Assembly: GCA_021234155.1 (NCBI GenBank)
Contig: JAJEKV010000097.1
Span: 3,102,074 to 3,166,073 of the forward strand
Length of the DNA stretch: 64,000 nucleotides
Direction of reading: 5' to 3'
Source: Isoetes taiwanensis
Lineage: Eukaryota; Streptophyta; Lycopodiopsida; Isoetales; Isoetaceae
Part shown: piece after piece, positions 1-12,756 of the stretch
Numbering within the stretch: position 1 is the first letter of the stretch
How the letters are laid out: each line of letters begins with the position of its first letter
The notes under the pieces: generated by a model
The model's input: only the letters and a program-made list of their open reading frames with translations
What the model was told of the DNA's origin: nothing
Database searches by the model: none
Position numbers and translations under genes: made by a program

Positions 1-2460
1 CTCTCCTAAAGCTCAGAAGCATCAAACCTGGGCCCAAAGCATCTCTATTTCGCAAATCTAATGGTCCAAAGCATCGAAGCATCTCTATTTCTCCTCGCAA
101 ACATCGAAAAGAATAAGTTTGAAGTAGCTAGTTATGGCGTGAATTGCCATATCTCTATTTCTCAAGAAATGGAAGAACAAATTGAATCGCGATATTCTAT
201 TTCTCAAGCAATGTAAGAACAAATTTGAAGCAAAACGCTTAGGGGGCGAATTTAATGATCCTTCAACCAAGAGGTCATTTTTTATGCCGCTAATGAAGTA
301 TAGGGCGGTCCTGATGTTGCAAAAGGAAAATTGCAAAGATCCTCATGGTCTTCCTTAGAGTAACGTGATGTCCTATTTCAGCTTCGATTTCACCCAGGAG
401 GAGTTTCTACACCCAAGATGATGCCTTCCTTTTGGGTTGCCTTTGGGCAAAACCCTCGTTTGCGTATTCAGGGCATATTCCTGTATACGCCAAGATACGC
501 CTAGAATATTGACGACCGCTAAAACCCATTATCGCATCGTAGAATGCTAGTCACTTGTGTTAGTGGGCAGCCACTCTCGAAACCGGCCAACCGGAGAGGT
601 CTCCTCTCGTTGGTTACAGGAGTCCTTTCAAGAAGCAGTCTATGTTTTCCCTTCGGGCAACACATGAGCATGAGTTTAAAGCGCCGTTAAATCCGTGTGT
701 AGCTAAGGCCAAAACGGATTTCTGTGATAGAAATGATGGTAGTGAATGCGCGAGTAGGAGCTCTATGCCCTGATCTTCGAAGAAATGGCTCTGGCTCCGG
801 CCATGGATATTCTTCACATTGGGTCAGATTGGCAGCGTTCTTGCCCAGATGCCATGTTGTCCAGATGCCCTATTTTTGCTTGAAATCGATCATCACAGAA
901 GGATTATAAGAGCTATGCAGACATATTTTTACTTTCCTTGCTCTTCCAGAAGCAAACAGTGACAGAGATAATTCGAAGCTCTGTGGCTTAAAACTGTTCG
1001 AACGATCCCAGTCCCTGCCCAAACAAGGTAAGCCTTTTGCTGAGTGTAATCTAAAGCTTCAATTTAGAACCTAGTTTCGTGTGCTAATTAGCACAGCAAT
1101 CAATAACTCAGTCCGGCAAAGCTCCAAGCTTTAGGGCCGAAATATATGCTTGCATACAGTTTACCTTCTCTGTTTTGGTGATAAATATGATACTTTTTAA
1201 AGCCTTTTAAACCTCTATGGAACTGTAATTCTGATAATGCAGAGTATCCTTAGCATCTCATTCTAAAGCTAATCTGCCAGATGCGTTGAGAGCATGGCAA
1301 AGACCTGCCTGGGTTGTACATGCAGACATACTGCATTGGCAGCATAGCAAAGACCATCAATATTTCATAGAGTGGCTCGTTTCTCAGCATGCTATCTGTG
1401 CAAATTTGTTCTTGATTCCTTCCAGGAATTCAATGTGATAAGCGAGCAGAAAGCCATAGATATTGTATGTTAAACCAGAGATACTATGTTTGGAGTTCTA
1501 AATGGTGTGAATCTGATACTGTAGGCCTTACATAGCTATATATAAGCAGCTGGTTTCCCTGCACAGAAATTTGCAGATGTGGATTTGAAGGTAGATCTTC
1601 AATATGTCTGGTAAAGGTAAAGTTGGTTCTTGCATTTGTAAGCTATGTTCCAACTAATTTTTAGTAAATATCTTCATGCAGGGTACTTCAGATAGGTTAG
1701 GGATGATTGTAGCTTCCATTCTGATTCTTTAAGAGCAGGCAAATACTGAGAGCGTGAATGAAGGTATAATAGCAATCGTTTCTTTGTAGGTCCTTGCAAC
1801 TTTGAAAGCTCCTTGCTTTGTTGAAATATACCCTTTTGGTTTGAAGAGCTTCTCATGGACTTCATGTTGTGGTCTGTGGTTTTTGAATTTATTCAAAATG
1901 CTTTCACAGAACCTATTTTGCAAATTCTGCAGTTTGATATAGTAATAGCAGTAAGTGCAGCCATTTTTCCTGCTATTTAGAAGGCCATAGTAAATCCACA
2001 TCTAGAGGCATAATAGCAAAAATATTACTGAGCATTTTGGACCAGCTCATTTATGTGGCTCATGTACTTTGATTTATTTCACTCATTTGTGCTATGAATT
2101 TGGAAAACATGTACCTAGCAGTTTTGTAGGTTGTTCTAAGCTTCCAATGCATGCTCATGCTTAAGAAGTGGAGCTCCCTTGTTGAAGTTACGGCCCTGTT
2201 ACTAGTCTGCTGTAGAATTAGAGCAGCAAATGCACTTTGTTATATTTGACATATTTAGACTAGGAATTTGAAAATTGTGTACCTAGTATTATTTTTAGAT
2301 CTTCCCTTGAGCTTTCAAACGGATGCATTGGTTGGTGAAACAGCTTGCACCTGCAAGGTATGCTAATCTTATCCGTTGCTCTTGCCTCTATTACTTTTTA
2401 TTATGCTTAGACCTAAGGAAATTCCTTTAAATAGGGTCACTGGATTGATCCCGCAGAGCT
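1..2460. other. non-coding region, no gene recognised
   Basis: Both strands hold only short open frames (under about 95 codons) without recognisable domains, codon continuity or splice-linked neighbours. The 420-530 stretch has short words (such as cgtattcagggcatattc) that resemble a repeat also seen near 38.5 and 41.2 kb. I see no tRNA, array or transposon terminus here. Confidence 0.5.
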
Positions 2461-2514
2461 GCAGATGATGGTTTAGAATACCTAAAAAGGAAGAAGATAG
2501 AAGGAGATAGAAAA

Positions 2515-3180
2515 GGAGAGATATCTTGTGATTCTAAAGAAATATGGAGTAATAATTGACCGCGGATCACTGTGATTGAGAGAACTTGAGTTTGATTCAG
2601 AATAATCCGCTAGACCTTTAGTTAAACCATTATACACCATGTTATATTGAATTGATTGTTTTAGAAGCATTTGAGAAGCCATAATTGGTTATAGATTAAA
2701 ATACCGCAAAGGGCATGCAAGGGATGCACATTAGCATTTGCGGGAAGGGAGATAAGATCTGAGAATCTTCGAAACGGGCCAACTGGAGAAAGGCATCAAA
2801 GGAAGCTTTGCATTGTCCGATCTATTTTGAGCAAAGACGATCACGCCTTAAAAGAATATCAATGAGTTTATGGGCATGACCAACAAAAGAATCCTATATA
2901 ATCTAGGATGTTCTCGACAAGGATTAGGTTCTTTTATGCATTAATGTGATAGTTTATGGTTTTAATTGTAGGTCTTTCTAATGTCATACCAAATTGGGTG
3001 AAGGATGAAGGGCATATTTTGCCTTCTCAAAATGCACGAGGTAATTCTTTTTTTTAAATATGTTGTGATTATGAAGAAATATGGAGTAGTAGTTGACCTG
3101 ATGATGGTGGTAATGACAAAGAATTTGAGTTTGATGTGTGCAAACAACCCTCGAAGTTAAATTGTCTTGGCTTTCAACGA
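2515..3180. repeat. diverged pair of about 130-bp direct repeats
   Basis: The stretch around 2520-2650 and the one around 3058-3170 share a long, imperfect common text (for example gaaatatggagta followed by ttgacc, then gagtttgat). They are about 540 bp apart and in the same orientation. This is seen by eye; the spacer does not look duplicated. No coding function is assigned, although both copies can be read through in one frame around a shared KKYGV word. They are probably two copies of an old dispersed repeat. Confidence 0.4.
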
Positions 3181-3199
3181 TGCTCAACACCTTCGTGGC

Positions 3200-4735
3200 A
3201 AAATGCGTATTAGAGATCCAAAGAAACGGAGCACGCTTAACTCAATGAGCACTGAATGTTGGGAAAAAGAGCAATCCATGCAAGGGAGTTACTCAGAGGA
3301 TCTATTAGAGTAAATTGTTCCTAGATAAAATGGAATAGGATGTTAATCAGAGCATTCTTTTCTAGAAAGAAAAGTATAGTGGGAGGATCATAAGGGCCAA
3401 CCATATGCTTTTGTGCTTGGCGCCAAGAGCCGATCTCTATTTTTGCATTTATTGAGTCCATATTACTTTGATTTTGTATAGTCTTTGCTTGCGCTATAGC
3501 TTCAGTGTGCAAAAATATGGACATGTTCTATTTGTTGTGGTTAGATTCCAACCAAACTTGAATGCCAAGACGCTCTTAATAGTTTTCAAGCTCACATTGG
3601 CATGGTTGCTCCAGAACCATCTTAGACAATGACAATTTAAAAAAAAAAAAAATAAAGAAGTATCCAACATCATATATTGCGTAAAAAATGAAAGCTATTT
3701 TATGTGGTTTAACTTGTATAGTTCTCCATCTATTAACAAGGGTTATCATTGTAACATAATAATTATCTTTGCTCATAGGAATATTGAAGGAAAAACAACC
3801 AAGAAAAATTGGCTTCCATGTACACCGGGCTGGTATACCTGTTGTTGCCTATGTCCCCGGTTGAAGCTTGTATGCAAAGGATTATTTATATAATTTAGAA
3901 AAAATGATGGTGTTCCAACCGGTGAAGATTGTAGATGAGTATGGATATTTATGATGATTTTCTATTGGCGACACTTTGTTTTTAAACATATGGTGAAACC
4001 AAGACATCCAATGGGGAGCAGCAACCCAATCGCATACATAAACCATCGAGGGACGCGGGTAAAATGTTATCTAAGACCCCATTAGTGACATCAAAACAAC
4101 GCTAATACCAAATTGCCTTTGAAAGCATGAGCATGGATAGATAAGTCGCCTAGTAAATATGCAAGGAAATATTGTCTTATACCCACTTATTTGTGTTTTT
4201 TATTTGTGTTGGAAGTATTGATTGTTTGTTGTGTTAACAATTGTGAGGGCTTGCATTTAGTGCCTCTCAGGTGTCCTACATTTTTGCAAGTGCACTTTGT
4301 GCCGGTTTCTTTGATAAATTTAAGTACCAACCAAATAGCAAATACGGGTTGTCATTGTGAAGCAAAATTCAAGAATGAGGTGAAATGCAAGAATGTCAGC
4401 GTGGAAAATTGATAGCAACATCAACACTTAGATTTGTCTTTAACTCGCTTTTTATGTGTCCTAAATCATAGCTAACTCTTTATAGCATGAGCCCATTCTA
4501 TATCTCGTGTACCGTGAATCATAGAGTTATTCATTGCACAAGATCATTTATGTGAATTAACTAAAAGTATTATTCTATTCTCCCCGCCTATAAATTGACA
4601 TGCAATTTGTGAAAACAAAACGCCTAGCTAAGAAAACGACACACCGTGGTTCTCACAAAAAGACCCGACACGAAAACGACGATCTAGAAATTATGAAACA
4701 CACTTTTCTAAACGGAGGGCAACCCTCGTATGGGC
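3200..4735. other. non-coding region with an A-rich run
   Basis: No recognisable gene. An A-run near 3638-3650 could be the tail of an old retroposed sequence, but no 3' UTR or target-site duplication was found to support that. Confidence 0.4.
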
Positions 4736-4738
4736 AAA

Positions 4739-4870
4739 GACCTTGTTTTTTTTTTGAAGGCAAGGTGGTTTTCATTAATATAGAAAATATTACAATATTG
4801 ATTCTAAAGATCGATAGGAAGAATGAGCACAAGGAAGTCCCCGCTGGCCTGATACATAATATGCTCAAAA
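4739..4870 (-). mobile_element. LINE/SINE-like 3' end with poly(A), minus strand
   Basis: Read on the minus strand, this segment runs through an AT-rich 3'-UTR-like text (...ttgtaatattttctatat..., then aatgaaaaccaccttgcc) and ends in an A-run at about 4756-4746. That arrangement is typical of the 3' end of a plant non-LTR retrotransposon inserted by target-primed reverse transcription. No ORF2 is visible upstream, so it would be a 5'-truncated copy. I could not find a clear target-site duplication. It could instead be the tail of a processed transcript. Confidence 0.45.
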
Positions 4871-4932
4871 GCTTTACATTACATTAGCATCTAATGAGAA
4901 AGTATAATTAATGATAATATATACTTTTTCAA

Positions 4933-4991
4933 TATTGCCATCAAGAAGGTATCATCGTGTCTAAAAAGATGATGCCTTCTTGATGGCAATA
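4933..4991. repeat. near-perfect 24-bp-stem hairpin
   Basis: Positions 4933-4956 pair with 4968-4991 over 24 bp, with a single T/G mismatch (4950 with 4974) and an 11-nt loop (4957-4967). The arm core is gccatcaagaagg and its complement. It is too good to be chance in a 59-bp span. It could be a small foldback element or a pre-miRNA-like hairpin. The sequence alone cannot choose, and no promoter is evident. Confidence 0.75.
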
Positions 4992-5293
4992 GAGAGAATA
5001 AATTGTTCTCAATCCTAAAAAGCATGGGATTATTGTTTGAGCAGAGCCGGTTTTCAGCTTCCTGCAAAAAGCCGTGATCCAAAATAAAAATGTAAATAAG
5101 AATGCATCTAATCCTTTTTCGCGATGACGATTCGATCCAGATGCTTATATGTGAAGCAAATGTTGCTTTTTTTCAAATATGTGAAGCAAATGCCGCTCGG
5201 GTTTTAATCGCTCGATCAACATTTAAGGAGGTCAAACCCTCCCTCTCACGTCATGGTAATATAACTACCGGCCTACCGCCTCACGGGTTATTT

Positions 5294-5500
5294 TCCATGA
5301 ACCCTCGAGAGGAGGGTTAACCTCCATCATCATCCGCCGTGATCCAAGATAGATGGCAAGCTCAACTACCGATAGAGGCTACCATCCAACGCGTTATGTT
5401 GCCATGACCCCTCGAGAGGAGGGTTAACCTCCATCATCATCTCTGGGCCGCATCCAAGATAGATGGCAAGCTCAACGGCTGATAGAGGTCAAGAAATCGC
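5294..5500. repeat. tandem duplication, period about 108 bp
   Basis: Two adjacent copies start at 5294 and 5402. Each carries ccctcgagaggagggttaa, then cctccatcatcatc, then atccaagatagatggcaagc and ctcaac. The second copy diverges towards its end (about 5500). The ccctcgagagg word also occurs at about 17160 beside another hairpin, so this may be part of a dispersed family. No gene is predicted in it. Confidence 0.7.
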
Positions 5501-8500
5501 TGGTTGATATGGGTCCGCGGGAAGGAATCATGCAAAGGAGAATTTTTCTTTTTTTTTTTAATCAACCTATTTTGGGTTGCCGGGAGGGCAATCCTTGGGG
5601 AATGTGGGAGGGACGGATAGAGGGTCAAGATTTGATAATTTTGTGGCATATTGCTGCCTACACGCTGCAAAGTTTTGGGATTTGTGGGGCACCCGAGGAT
5701 GATTAGATGGTGTGGATTTTATGGGAGCCAACGTGAAGGTGGGGATGCGATCAAGGTGGGGATGCCATCTTCGCTTTGGTTGGTTGCCCGTGATAAAGCG
5801 ACCAAGGCGTTTATCCGCTTCTGCCGCTTGTATTCTTAGATAACTTGGATTAAAATGGCTATGGCGCGTGCTCTATTTCAGCAGCCAGATGAGCCCGGAT
5901 TTGTAGGAAGCTATGTAATAGACATTGATGGGCTCAATGGTGTTTCTTCCCAAAAGTTAGCAATTTTCCCGACGCTTTGCAATGTGAGAGACATGGGTCC
6001 ATGTTATTTTTTCTGGTTTATGTGGAGATGTCATGTCTTCTGCATATCTCGCTTCTCGAAGCTCAAGGAGCAACAACCACCAAGAGTCCGGAGCATTGAA
6101 AAAGCCCTTTTTAAAACCCTATAGAGTGCATGTTCAATGGCAAATATACCCGTGAGAACGACGGCAGATGCCTCAAGTGGTTTTGGTTTGTCATTGTCCA
6201 TCCAAGAAGGAAGTAGGTATTTTGCAAAACAAAGCTACAATGGTCCATCCATAATTGCGTATGCACTTTCATCATTCTTAATATTTGCCACAGACATCAT
6301 ATCATGTGCTCATAATTTTTCTGTTATTACAGTGATGCACATCCCAAAGGATGTCCAAATGCATGGAAAATCTTCGGGCTAGCCGCAAAAGTATTCTTAA
6401 TTGTCGATTTCAAAATATGGCCATCAATCCGTAGCTCCATCCCACGTGGCTTCCTGGCCTTCGCCGGAATGAAATGTTTGCTTTGGCCGTGGATGGTGTC
6501 AAAATTCAAATTGACAAGCTTCCGTGAGTAAGTTTTAATTAGGGTTCTTTGTGATAGTTGAATAGCCCGAATTGAGTTCATTTTTTTTTTTATTTTGAAT
6601 GGTTGTGAGGTTGGACCATTTCATAAATACCGTAATCGCCTTTACCTTTTAAGGATGTGCAATGCAATTTCTGTCCTCATTTTAGGGCTAAACTAGGGAC
6701 CTACACATCAATTAGGCACCGAAGAAGCATGCTCCAATTTTTCTTTTTGTTGAGAGAGTGTTGGGCGATTAAAAAATGTTAAAAAGCACTTATCTTTAGC
6801 CTAAAGGATTGGACTAACAAGGTTAGGACAACTCTAAAGTTTAGGTGCTTGTTTTCTTTTTTTTTCTTCTTTTCATTGAATTAGCTTTAATACCACACCT
6901 GATAAAAATCTTTGTATTGCCATGTAGGGCTCCGTGAGGAAGATATATGGCAAAGGGGAACATATACCTTCAAATGTCCGCTTAGTTTTTGTGTCTAATA
7001 AACCATCGGCCAGCTTGTTGCATTTGACATGCCTTTGGTAATCACATGCATTCACTCTATTTGCTATGTGTTCCTTTGTTTCTTTTTCTAGTCTATCTCA
7101 CTAAATTATGTAGTTAATGCTATGTTGAATTGACAGCTTTTATACATGAGGAATGGCCTAATCACCAATATTTTTCTGCAATAATGTTTATGGAAGGTCT
7201 ATCCAAGAAGTTAATTTTCTTAGGATAGAACGGGGACTATTTTGCTCGACCGCAGAATCCGGGAGCGGGCGCCCCGACTCGGCAGGTCGGGGGAAGCAAG
7301 AATGGCTGACCCCATTCCGTTTCTACGACGCCAAGGTAAGATGAAAACCGGATTCTGCTGTGTTTGCTCAAGCCATTTGCCATTCTTGAGAAGAATGAAT
7401 CAAGAAATCGCCGGAAGGCGCACCCACTTTACCTTGACGCTTATGCATTTTAAGTGTCTTCGGCCTATTGCTATGTGCTTATGCTTCTACTCTTTTCGTG
7501 TGATTCTTGAAGGTGCTAATAGCTCCATGTACGCTGCTTCATAAGTTCAAAATTTTATTCAAAGGAAGGAAGGAAGGAAACAAGGTGGTGTTGGCACATT
7601 TATTCCTCCCTTCCTTGGTATATTAAGAGCTGTTCGTGGTAAGTAATATATCCACGCCCCAACCCTTTGGACCCATTGCCAAAGACAACAACCACTAGTT
7701 GATTCTTAGCGCCCACCTATGCGTTTCCGGCCACCCAGGCGCCAGTGCCCTAAAGGCCTCGAGGCCATGCTCATGTAGCCGACAAAGATGAGTTAACATC
7801 AAGGCACAAAAATCCAGCGTGAACACTGTGTCCCGCTTTGGCATCTTTAATTTCGGCTCCACATCCGGGGATGCCCCGAGGTCGGATCCTTCCTACCTAA
7901 GCTCAGTTTATCCAACCCAAGCAAAGCTTTTCATGTAATATTGGGCCTCATACCAAAGAAAAGCTTCTCATCCGTAATATCGGCCATCGTTTTTGATTGT
8001 TATATGTAATCTAGTTTTATGCTTATAGGCCGGGCCCAGCTTTTAATTCTTCGCTTCCTAGCATAGGGCTTTGAGTTTTGATAGTTTGTGTCCCAGCTTT
8101 GTTCAATAGGCCATCATCAGAGCATTGGTTTTCTCATACCCAAAGATAAGGCTTTGAGTTTTCATAGCCTAGTATACAAAGAATAATAACTTCAGCCGTA
8201 AGGGGCTCTAGATTCTCGCAAACTAGCTTAAACACGCAGCCAGACACAACACCAACCCTGTGGCCAGTAACCTATGTCATGACGAGGGCCCGCCATAATA
8301 ACAATAGCTCCCAAGACATATCCAAATCAAGCACAATTTCCCCGCGTGCTAGGGTAATGAATTGTGGCATCGCTTTAAGTGATCTTCAAAGACGCAGGTC
8401 TTTGATCGGGTTGTTTCTAGCAGATGTCACTTTGTCCCGGATATGTGGGGAAAGATGCATATTCAAGATATCGCCACTTCTTATCGAGGGCCGTGTATTC

Positions 8501-9105
8501 TATAAGATACTTGTTACACTTTACCAAGAATTGCAAGAGGCACTTGCCGAACAAGAACCCGCACACCACGCTGCACGAGGCCAATATACGACCGATCTAG
8601 GGCCGCATACATGAGCACGATGCCATGACTCATTACAGGTCCATTCTCATGCAAGGATACCATAATGACCGGATGTACGATACCTCCATGTTCGTGATAC
8701 CGGATTCTCACAAAGTGGGGAGCAGTTCCATCATCCATAGATGCTCCCATCAAGATAAAGGCATCAATCAAGCATTAGTGGGCTACCAAACGCACTCTTG
8801 CCCGTGATGTTGAACAAGCCGCAAACTTTTTCACAGACATATCAGCGCGATTCAAGAAATTCTAGTATCGCCATAGCTCCAATGATTGGGGGCCCAGACC
8901 GACCGACCATCATATAGTTGTGCACTTCAAAGATCTCTTAGGATTGCTCTATGTGCTCTAGCAAGGCAGCCATTTGAAGAATATATGTTCAAGAGGATCT
9001 CTCCCCAGTATAGCTGACTAGGCGAAGGGAGGAGTTGTGTAAAGTCCGAGAGGCTCCTACCAAGGTAACAAGTGGGCAATGTACACGAGGGGGCATCACT
9101 ATCAT
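5501..9105. other. non-coding region, no gene recognised
   Basis: Several open frames of 60-111 codons occur (for example about 8279-8614 plus and 8514-8771 minus, which overlap), but none shows a domain, a conserved motif or splice-linked neighbours. A GGAA microsatellite lies near 7562-7580 and a pyrimidine run near 6850-6870. Presumed to be old repeat debris. Confidence 0.45.
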
Positions 9106-9109
9106 TCGC

Positions 9110-9332
9110 AGAATCGGTGGCATGAGAACCCTTGGTTGGGGCCCTATTAGTTCTTCTTAGTATTTCTTTTTGGTATTTTGTTACGTGCCTTAGTCCCCAT
9201 ACTGTGTTTTGTTTAGGCTTAGGCCCTTTGTTTTGTTGGGGCTCATGCCCCTTTCTTTGTTCTCGTCCCATTGGGTTCTCGGACAATAAAAGCTTATCTT
9301 ATCTTATCTTATCTTATCTTATCTTATCTTAC
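9110..9332 (+). mobile_element. non-LTR retrotransposon 3' end with (TTATC)n tail
   Basis: A T/G-rich 3'-UTR-like stretch (ttgttttgttggggctc, then cattgggttctcggacaata) leads straight into about eight TTATC/CTTAT units (9292-9331). Non-LTR elements often end in a short tandem motif instead of poly(A), with an aataaa-like signal just before it; both are visible. No ORF2 domain is recognisable upstream, so the copy is 5'-truncated or eroded. A simple microsatellite next to unrelated DNA is the alternative. Confidence 0.55.
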
Positions 9333-11635
9333 GCCATGTAGCACTTCTACTTTGAATCAATGATAACCTATGGTTGTTGGTCTAAAGCAACTGTTGCTGC
9401 TATTTTTTGTATAGATATGTTGATCCCAATGATCCAACGGCTTTTACCCGGCAAAGAACCCTTTGATTCGGAATCACAATTACAAGGCCATCACTATAAT
9501 GCTATCGCCAAGACCTTAAGGGCGATATATATAAAATAAAATTTTGATCTTATAACTTTGTAAATAAAATGGAAAAGGATTGGTATAATTTATTTGGATA
9601 TATACATGTAATATTCTTGTTGGAAATAGTGTTGTGCTTAGATTTGTGAAATCAAGGATGTGTGTTAAATAATCACATGTGGAATAAAACATTTCAAATG
9701 AGGAAAGATATAGAAATTCATGCATCGATTACACTTTTGTTGTGGAAGGTGTATATTGAAAGTAAAACGCTTATGATACGCTAAATAAAATAAGTACTTG
9801 CTAATGGTAAGAAAGGGACTTTGAACACCTGGAGTCGTTTTATCTTACCCTCAAGGATTTGAATTAGCTCCTCCCGATTGTATTCCCCTTGAGTTGGCAT
9901 AGAACAAACCGGCACAGAGATGCTTTTAGTCGGGCTTTGTGTCTAAAAATTGATATCGAGACTCAACTTGTTATAAATGTATATGTGTTAAAATGTATAT
10001 AACAATATATGGTAAGTATACATTAGATATTGTAATTATGGGGATTATAGTGCCCTGGGCCGAAAGTTATTATGATATGTTGTATTGAGGTTTTGCACAC
10101 ATGATGGTGCTCTTCACACTACGTGATGTATTGTGCATTACCCAACTTGTATGAACGTACATGTGAACAACACTCAAGACTTTGCCAAGTGTTTATTTGG
10201 AATCATGATAATGGAGATTAGAAATTTATTGTGCCATGTCAAATGACAAGCTTTAGCACCTGAATGGTGTGGGTTAGAATGCATAGTAACAAATTTGGCC
10301 TATGTTGCAAATATAGATAAGCACCTAAATTTTTAGGTCAGAATGACTGAAATCTCCCAAAAAGTTGTTAAGATTTTGAAATGTCTAAGCAGATCATTTT
10401 GTTGCTAGCCACAGTCCTAAGTTTGATTCAATATTTATTATCCGTCATTTTCCAATACCAAAACCAACATGGTCATCTAGTGTCATATTTCTAAATGGTT
10501 TGGTATTTGAAGATATTGAATAATCTTGATGGATTACCTACATTATGGAACATATATTGCATATTTGGTCTTTTTGAAGAAGATGTGTGTTTGAGTTTAC
10601 ATAAACATCACTGGAAAGTTGGTGTTCATTCTTGTTTATTTTCAACAATAGACCGCCATGTGGTGACCATTCTATTCAAGAATAAAAAATTGATACAACT
10701 TTCTTTGCATGACCAGCTAGCTTAACGCTCATATAGTGTCGATTTTGTCAATTAAGGCTCTTGTGCTTGTGCCGCAACAAATCATGCCTTAATCCACCTT
10801 GCTCCTTTTCTTGATGGACCTAGCTATGGTGGCTCTTTTCTTGACGCTAGGGGAAATAGGAAGAGGTCTACACTCCTTGTGTAGCAGAAAAGCCGGTTCC
10901 GTGATTTTAATACGATTGGCGAATGATTTTAAGCGATTTGGTGTGCAAAATGTGTTGTTTAACTCCCATTTCAATAACGATGTATCAATTTTGTCCCATT
11001 GTTTCATGCAGCATGCTCCAAATTTACCTTCCAATGTTCTTTTTGTGTGTTCTTTGCATGATTTTGACATCTCTATTCCCCTTTTTTTGTCCGTTTTTTT
11101 GTTGCATGCCCGAATGCACTTTCCTCAGGTAAATTCTAAAGAACACGCACTCACACAAGCAACATTCTTTTCTATTCACATCATCGTTGTGAAGGGGGTT
11201 TGTAGAAAATGTCATATTTTGTATATAGATAGATGACTTGTATGGCATTTTAACCCTTTTTAGCAAATCCATGTGTTACATATGCTAGCCCTAAAACCCT
11301 ATTTCATTTTGAAGGACGGAGTTTTCAACCTGATCGCTGACATGCTGCGGCAAAGAATCACCAAGTGCTCATCTCGCCTACCTTTAAGTTTGCCATATAA
11401 AATGTGATATCTTGCTTTTGATAGATGACTTGCAAGGCATACAAAACTAGGGTGTTAGGTAGAGAACCCCGAGGTCCTCTAAGGGTTTTGGGGACTCAGC
11501 ATCCTCAACCAAATCAGCGGGCAATGATTCCCCGGCAAGAAGCTATGTGTATTTGCATTGCATTATCACCGCGAACGACATTGGGTGTTCGATCATCGCG
11601 AACGGGCGATTTCTCATAGCGCGTTTGTTTCGCTT
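9333..11635. other. AT-rich non-coding region, no gene recognised
   Basis: The longest open frame (145 codons, about 10799-11236 plus) is mirrored by an equally open minus-strand frame, has no recognisable domain and is of low complexity in composition. I do not call it a gene. Nothing else is identifiable. Confidence 0.4.
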
Positions 11636-12139
11636 TTTATTTTAGGGATGGCTAAATTGAGGTCAATTCTTTTCAATGGAACCAAGGTCGGCGAGGGTAG
11701 ACTACATATCCTTCACCAAACACCATAACTTGCCATTATCCGAGGGTTATGCCCGAGTGTCTATGGAAGTCATTCTCGATGGAAGCATTCGGTTGCCATA
11801 TCCCGAACCCGAAATTGCAAGCACTCAGTAATCCAAAGGAAGCTTTATTCTATGGCCCCGCGAGGGATGTAAGTAATCTTGGTGATCTAAATTACGCCCC
11901 CTCACCGCCCACAAGCATTAAAAAGTGAATTGGGTGTTGATGCAAGGATTGTTAAAAGGGAAAACTGTGGAATAGATTCTTACGACGCTGGTACAAGGGA
12001 GAGCAATTAGCCACCGGGCATAATTTCGTGTCTATTTTGCTTTAAAGTAGGCGACAAAATAATATGGGAATGTGGCTACAAGACTCCCAAACACCATATC
12101 TAGAGGAGATCAAAACCCATGGGTTTTGCACCCCTATTC

Positions 12140-12756
12140 ACCCAAATAAGTTTGTAGGAAATCATGTTACATAAGCTTGAGGATCAAGGGGTACTTCCAA
12201 TATCTATCAAGTGGAAACTAGTGATCGTGGAGAGAAATCCTAAAACATCCGGAGAAATGCTTTACCGAAATCCCCCATGGATTAACGCTTTCCTTTGGCA
12301 AGTAATCCAATGTGGTTCTAAGGGTCAATTAACTAGTCTTAAAATGGGACAACAATGTTAGTCCACTATGCCCCATGTGCGTGGGCTGAATAGGAATCCA
12401 TAGAACACCGCTTGGTGGAATGTGAGAAGTTGCAAGTAGTATGGACTTGGAGTCCTGGATAGCTTTGAATGCCCTTTGGAACCAAGGAATTGTTTGGGAA
12501 TCCTCCCCTTAGAATGGTGCCCCACGTAAGAAGAAGGCCTTTCATAGCTAGGGCCCCGGACAATTTGGTCAATAATGAAAAAGGAAAATGCATGCTCTAT
12601 TTTTTCGATGAAGATCAAGAGGATATATCATCAAATCATCTCCTAGCATATGCCTAGGTAGTGGATTGGCTTCCATGTGATATATAGAATAAAGTGATGC
12701 GTAATGTACTCATGATGTGATGATGAATAGAATGTCGTCCTTCAATAAAAAAAAAT
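12140..12756 (+). pseudogene. L1-like LINE ORF2 C-terminal remnant (zf-RVT type) with 3' end
   Basis: The plus-strand frames between about 12160 and 12470 read like the zinc-binding domain downstream of LINE reverse transcriptase (zf-RVT family). The word PPWINAFLWQVI matches the usual PPKVKxFLWxxxxG signature. About 30 codons later ESIEHRLVECEK with VVW matches the 'ExxxHxxxxC..A..VW' part. The reading frame breaks at least twice between them. Downstream there is a 3'-UTR-like stretch ending in an A-run (about 12746-12754), consistent with the end of the same element. The CxxC pair of the zinc finger is not preserved. Reverse transcriptase and endonuclease domains were not found upstream, so this is a truncated, dead copy. 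The frame-level match is by eye; a profile search against zf-RVT would confirm it. Confidence 0.65.

Noticed and set aside
8279-8771. Two overlapping frames (111 and 85 codons, opposite strands) as genes
   Set aside because: They mirror each other and match no family I recognise. Only one could be real, and nothing favours either.
10799-11236. 145-codon plus-strand frame as a possible gene
   Set aside because: The opposite strand is equally open, no domain or motif is recognisable, and no splice-linked or promoter context supports it. I treat it as a chance frame in AT-rich DNA.
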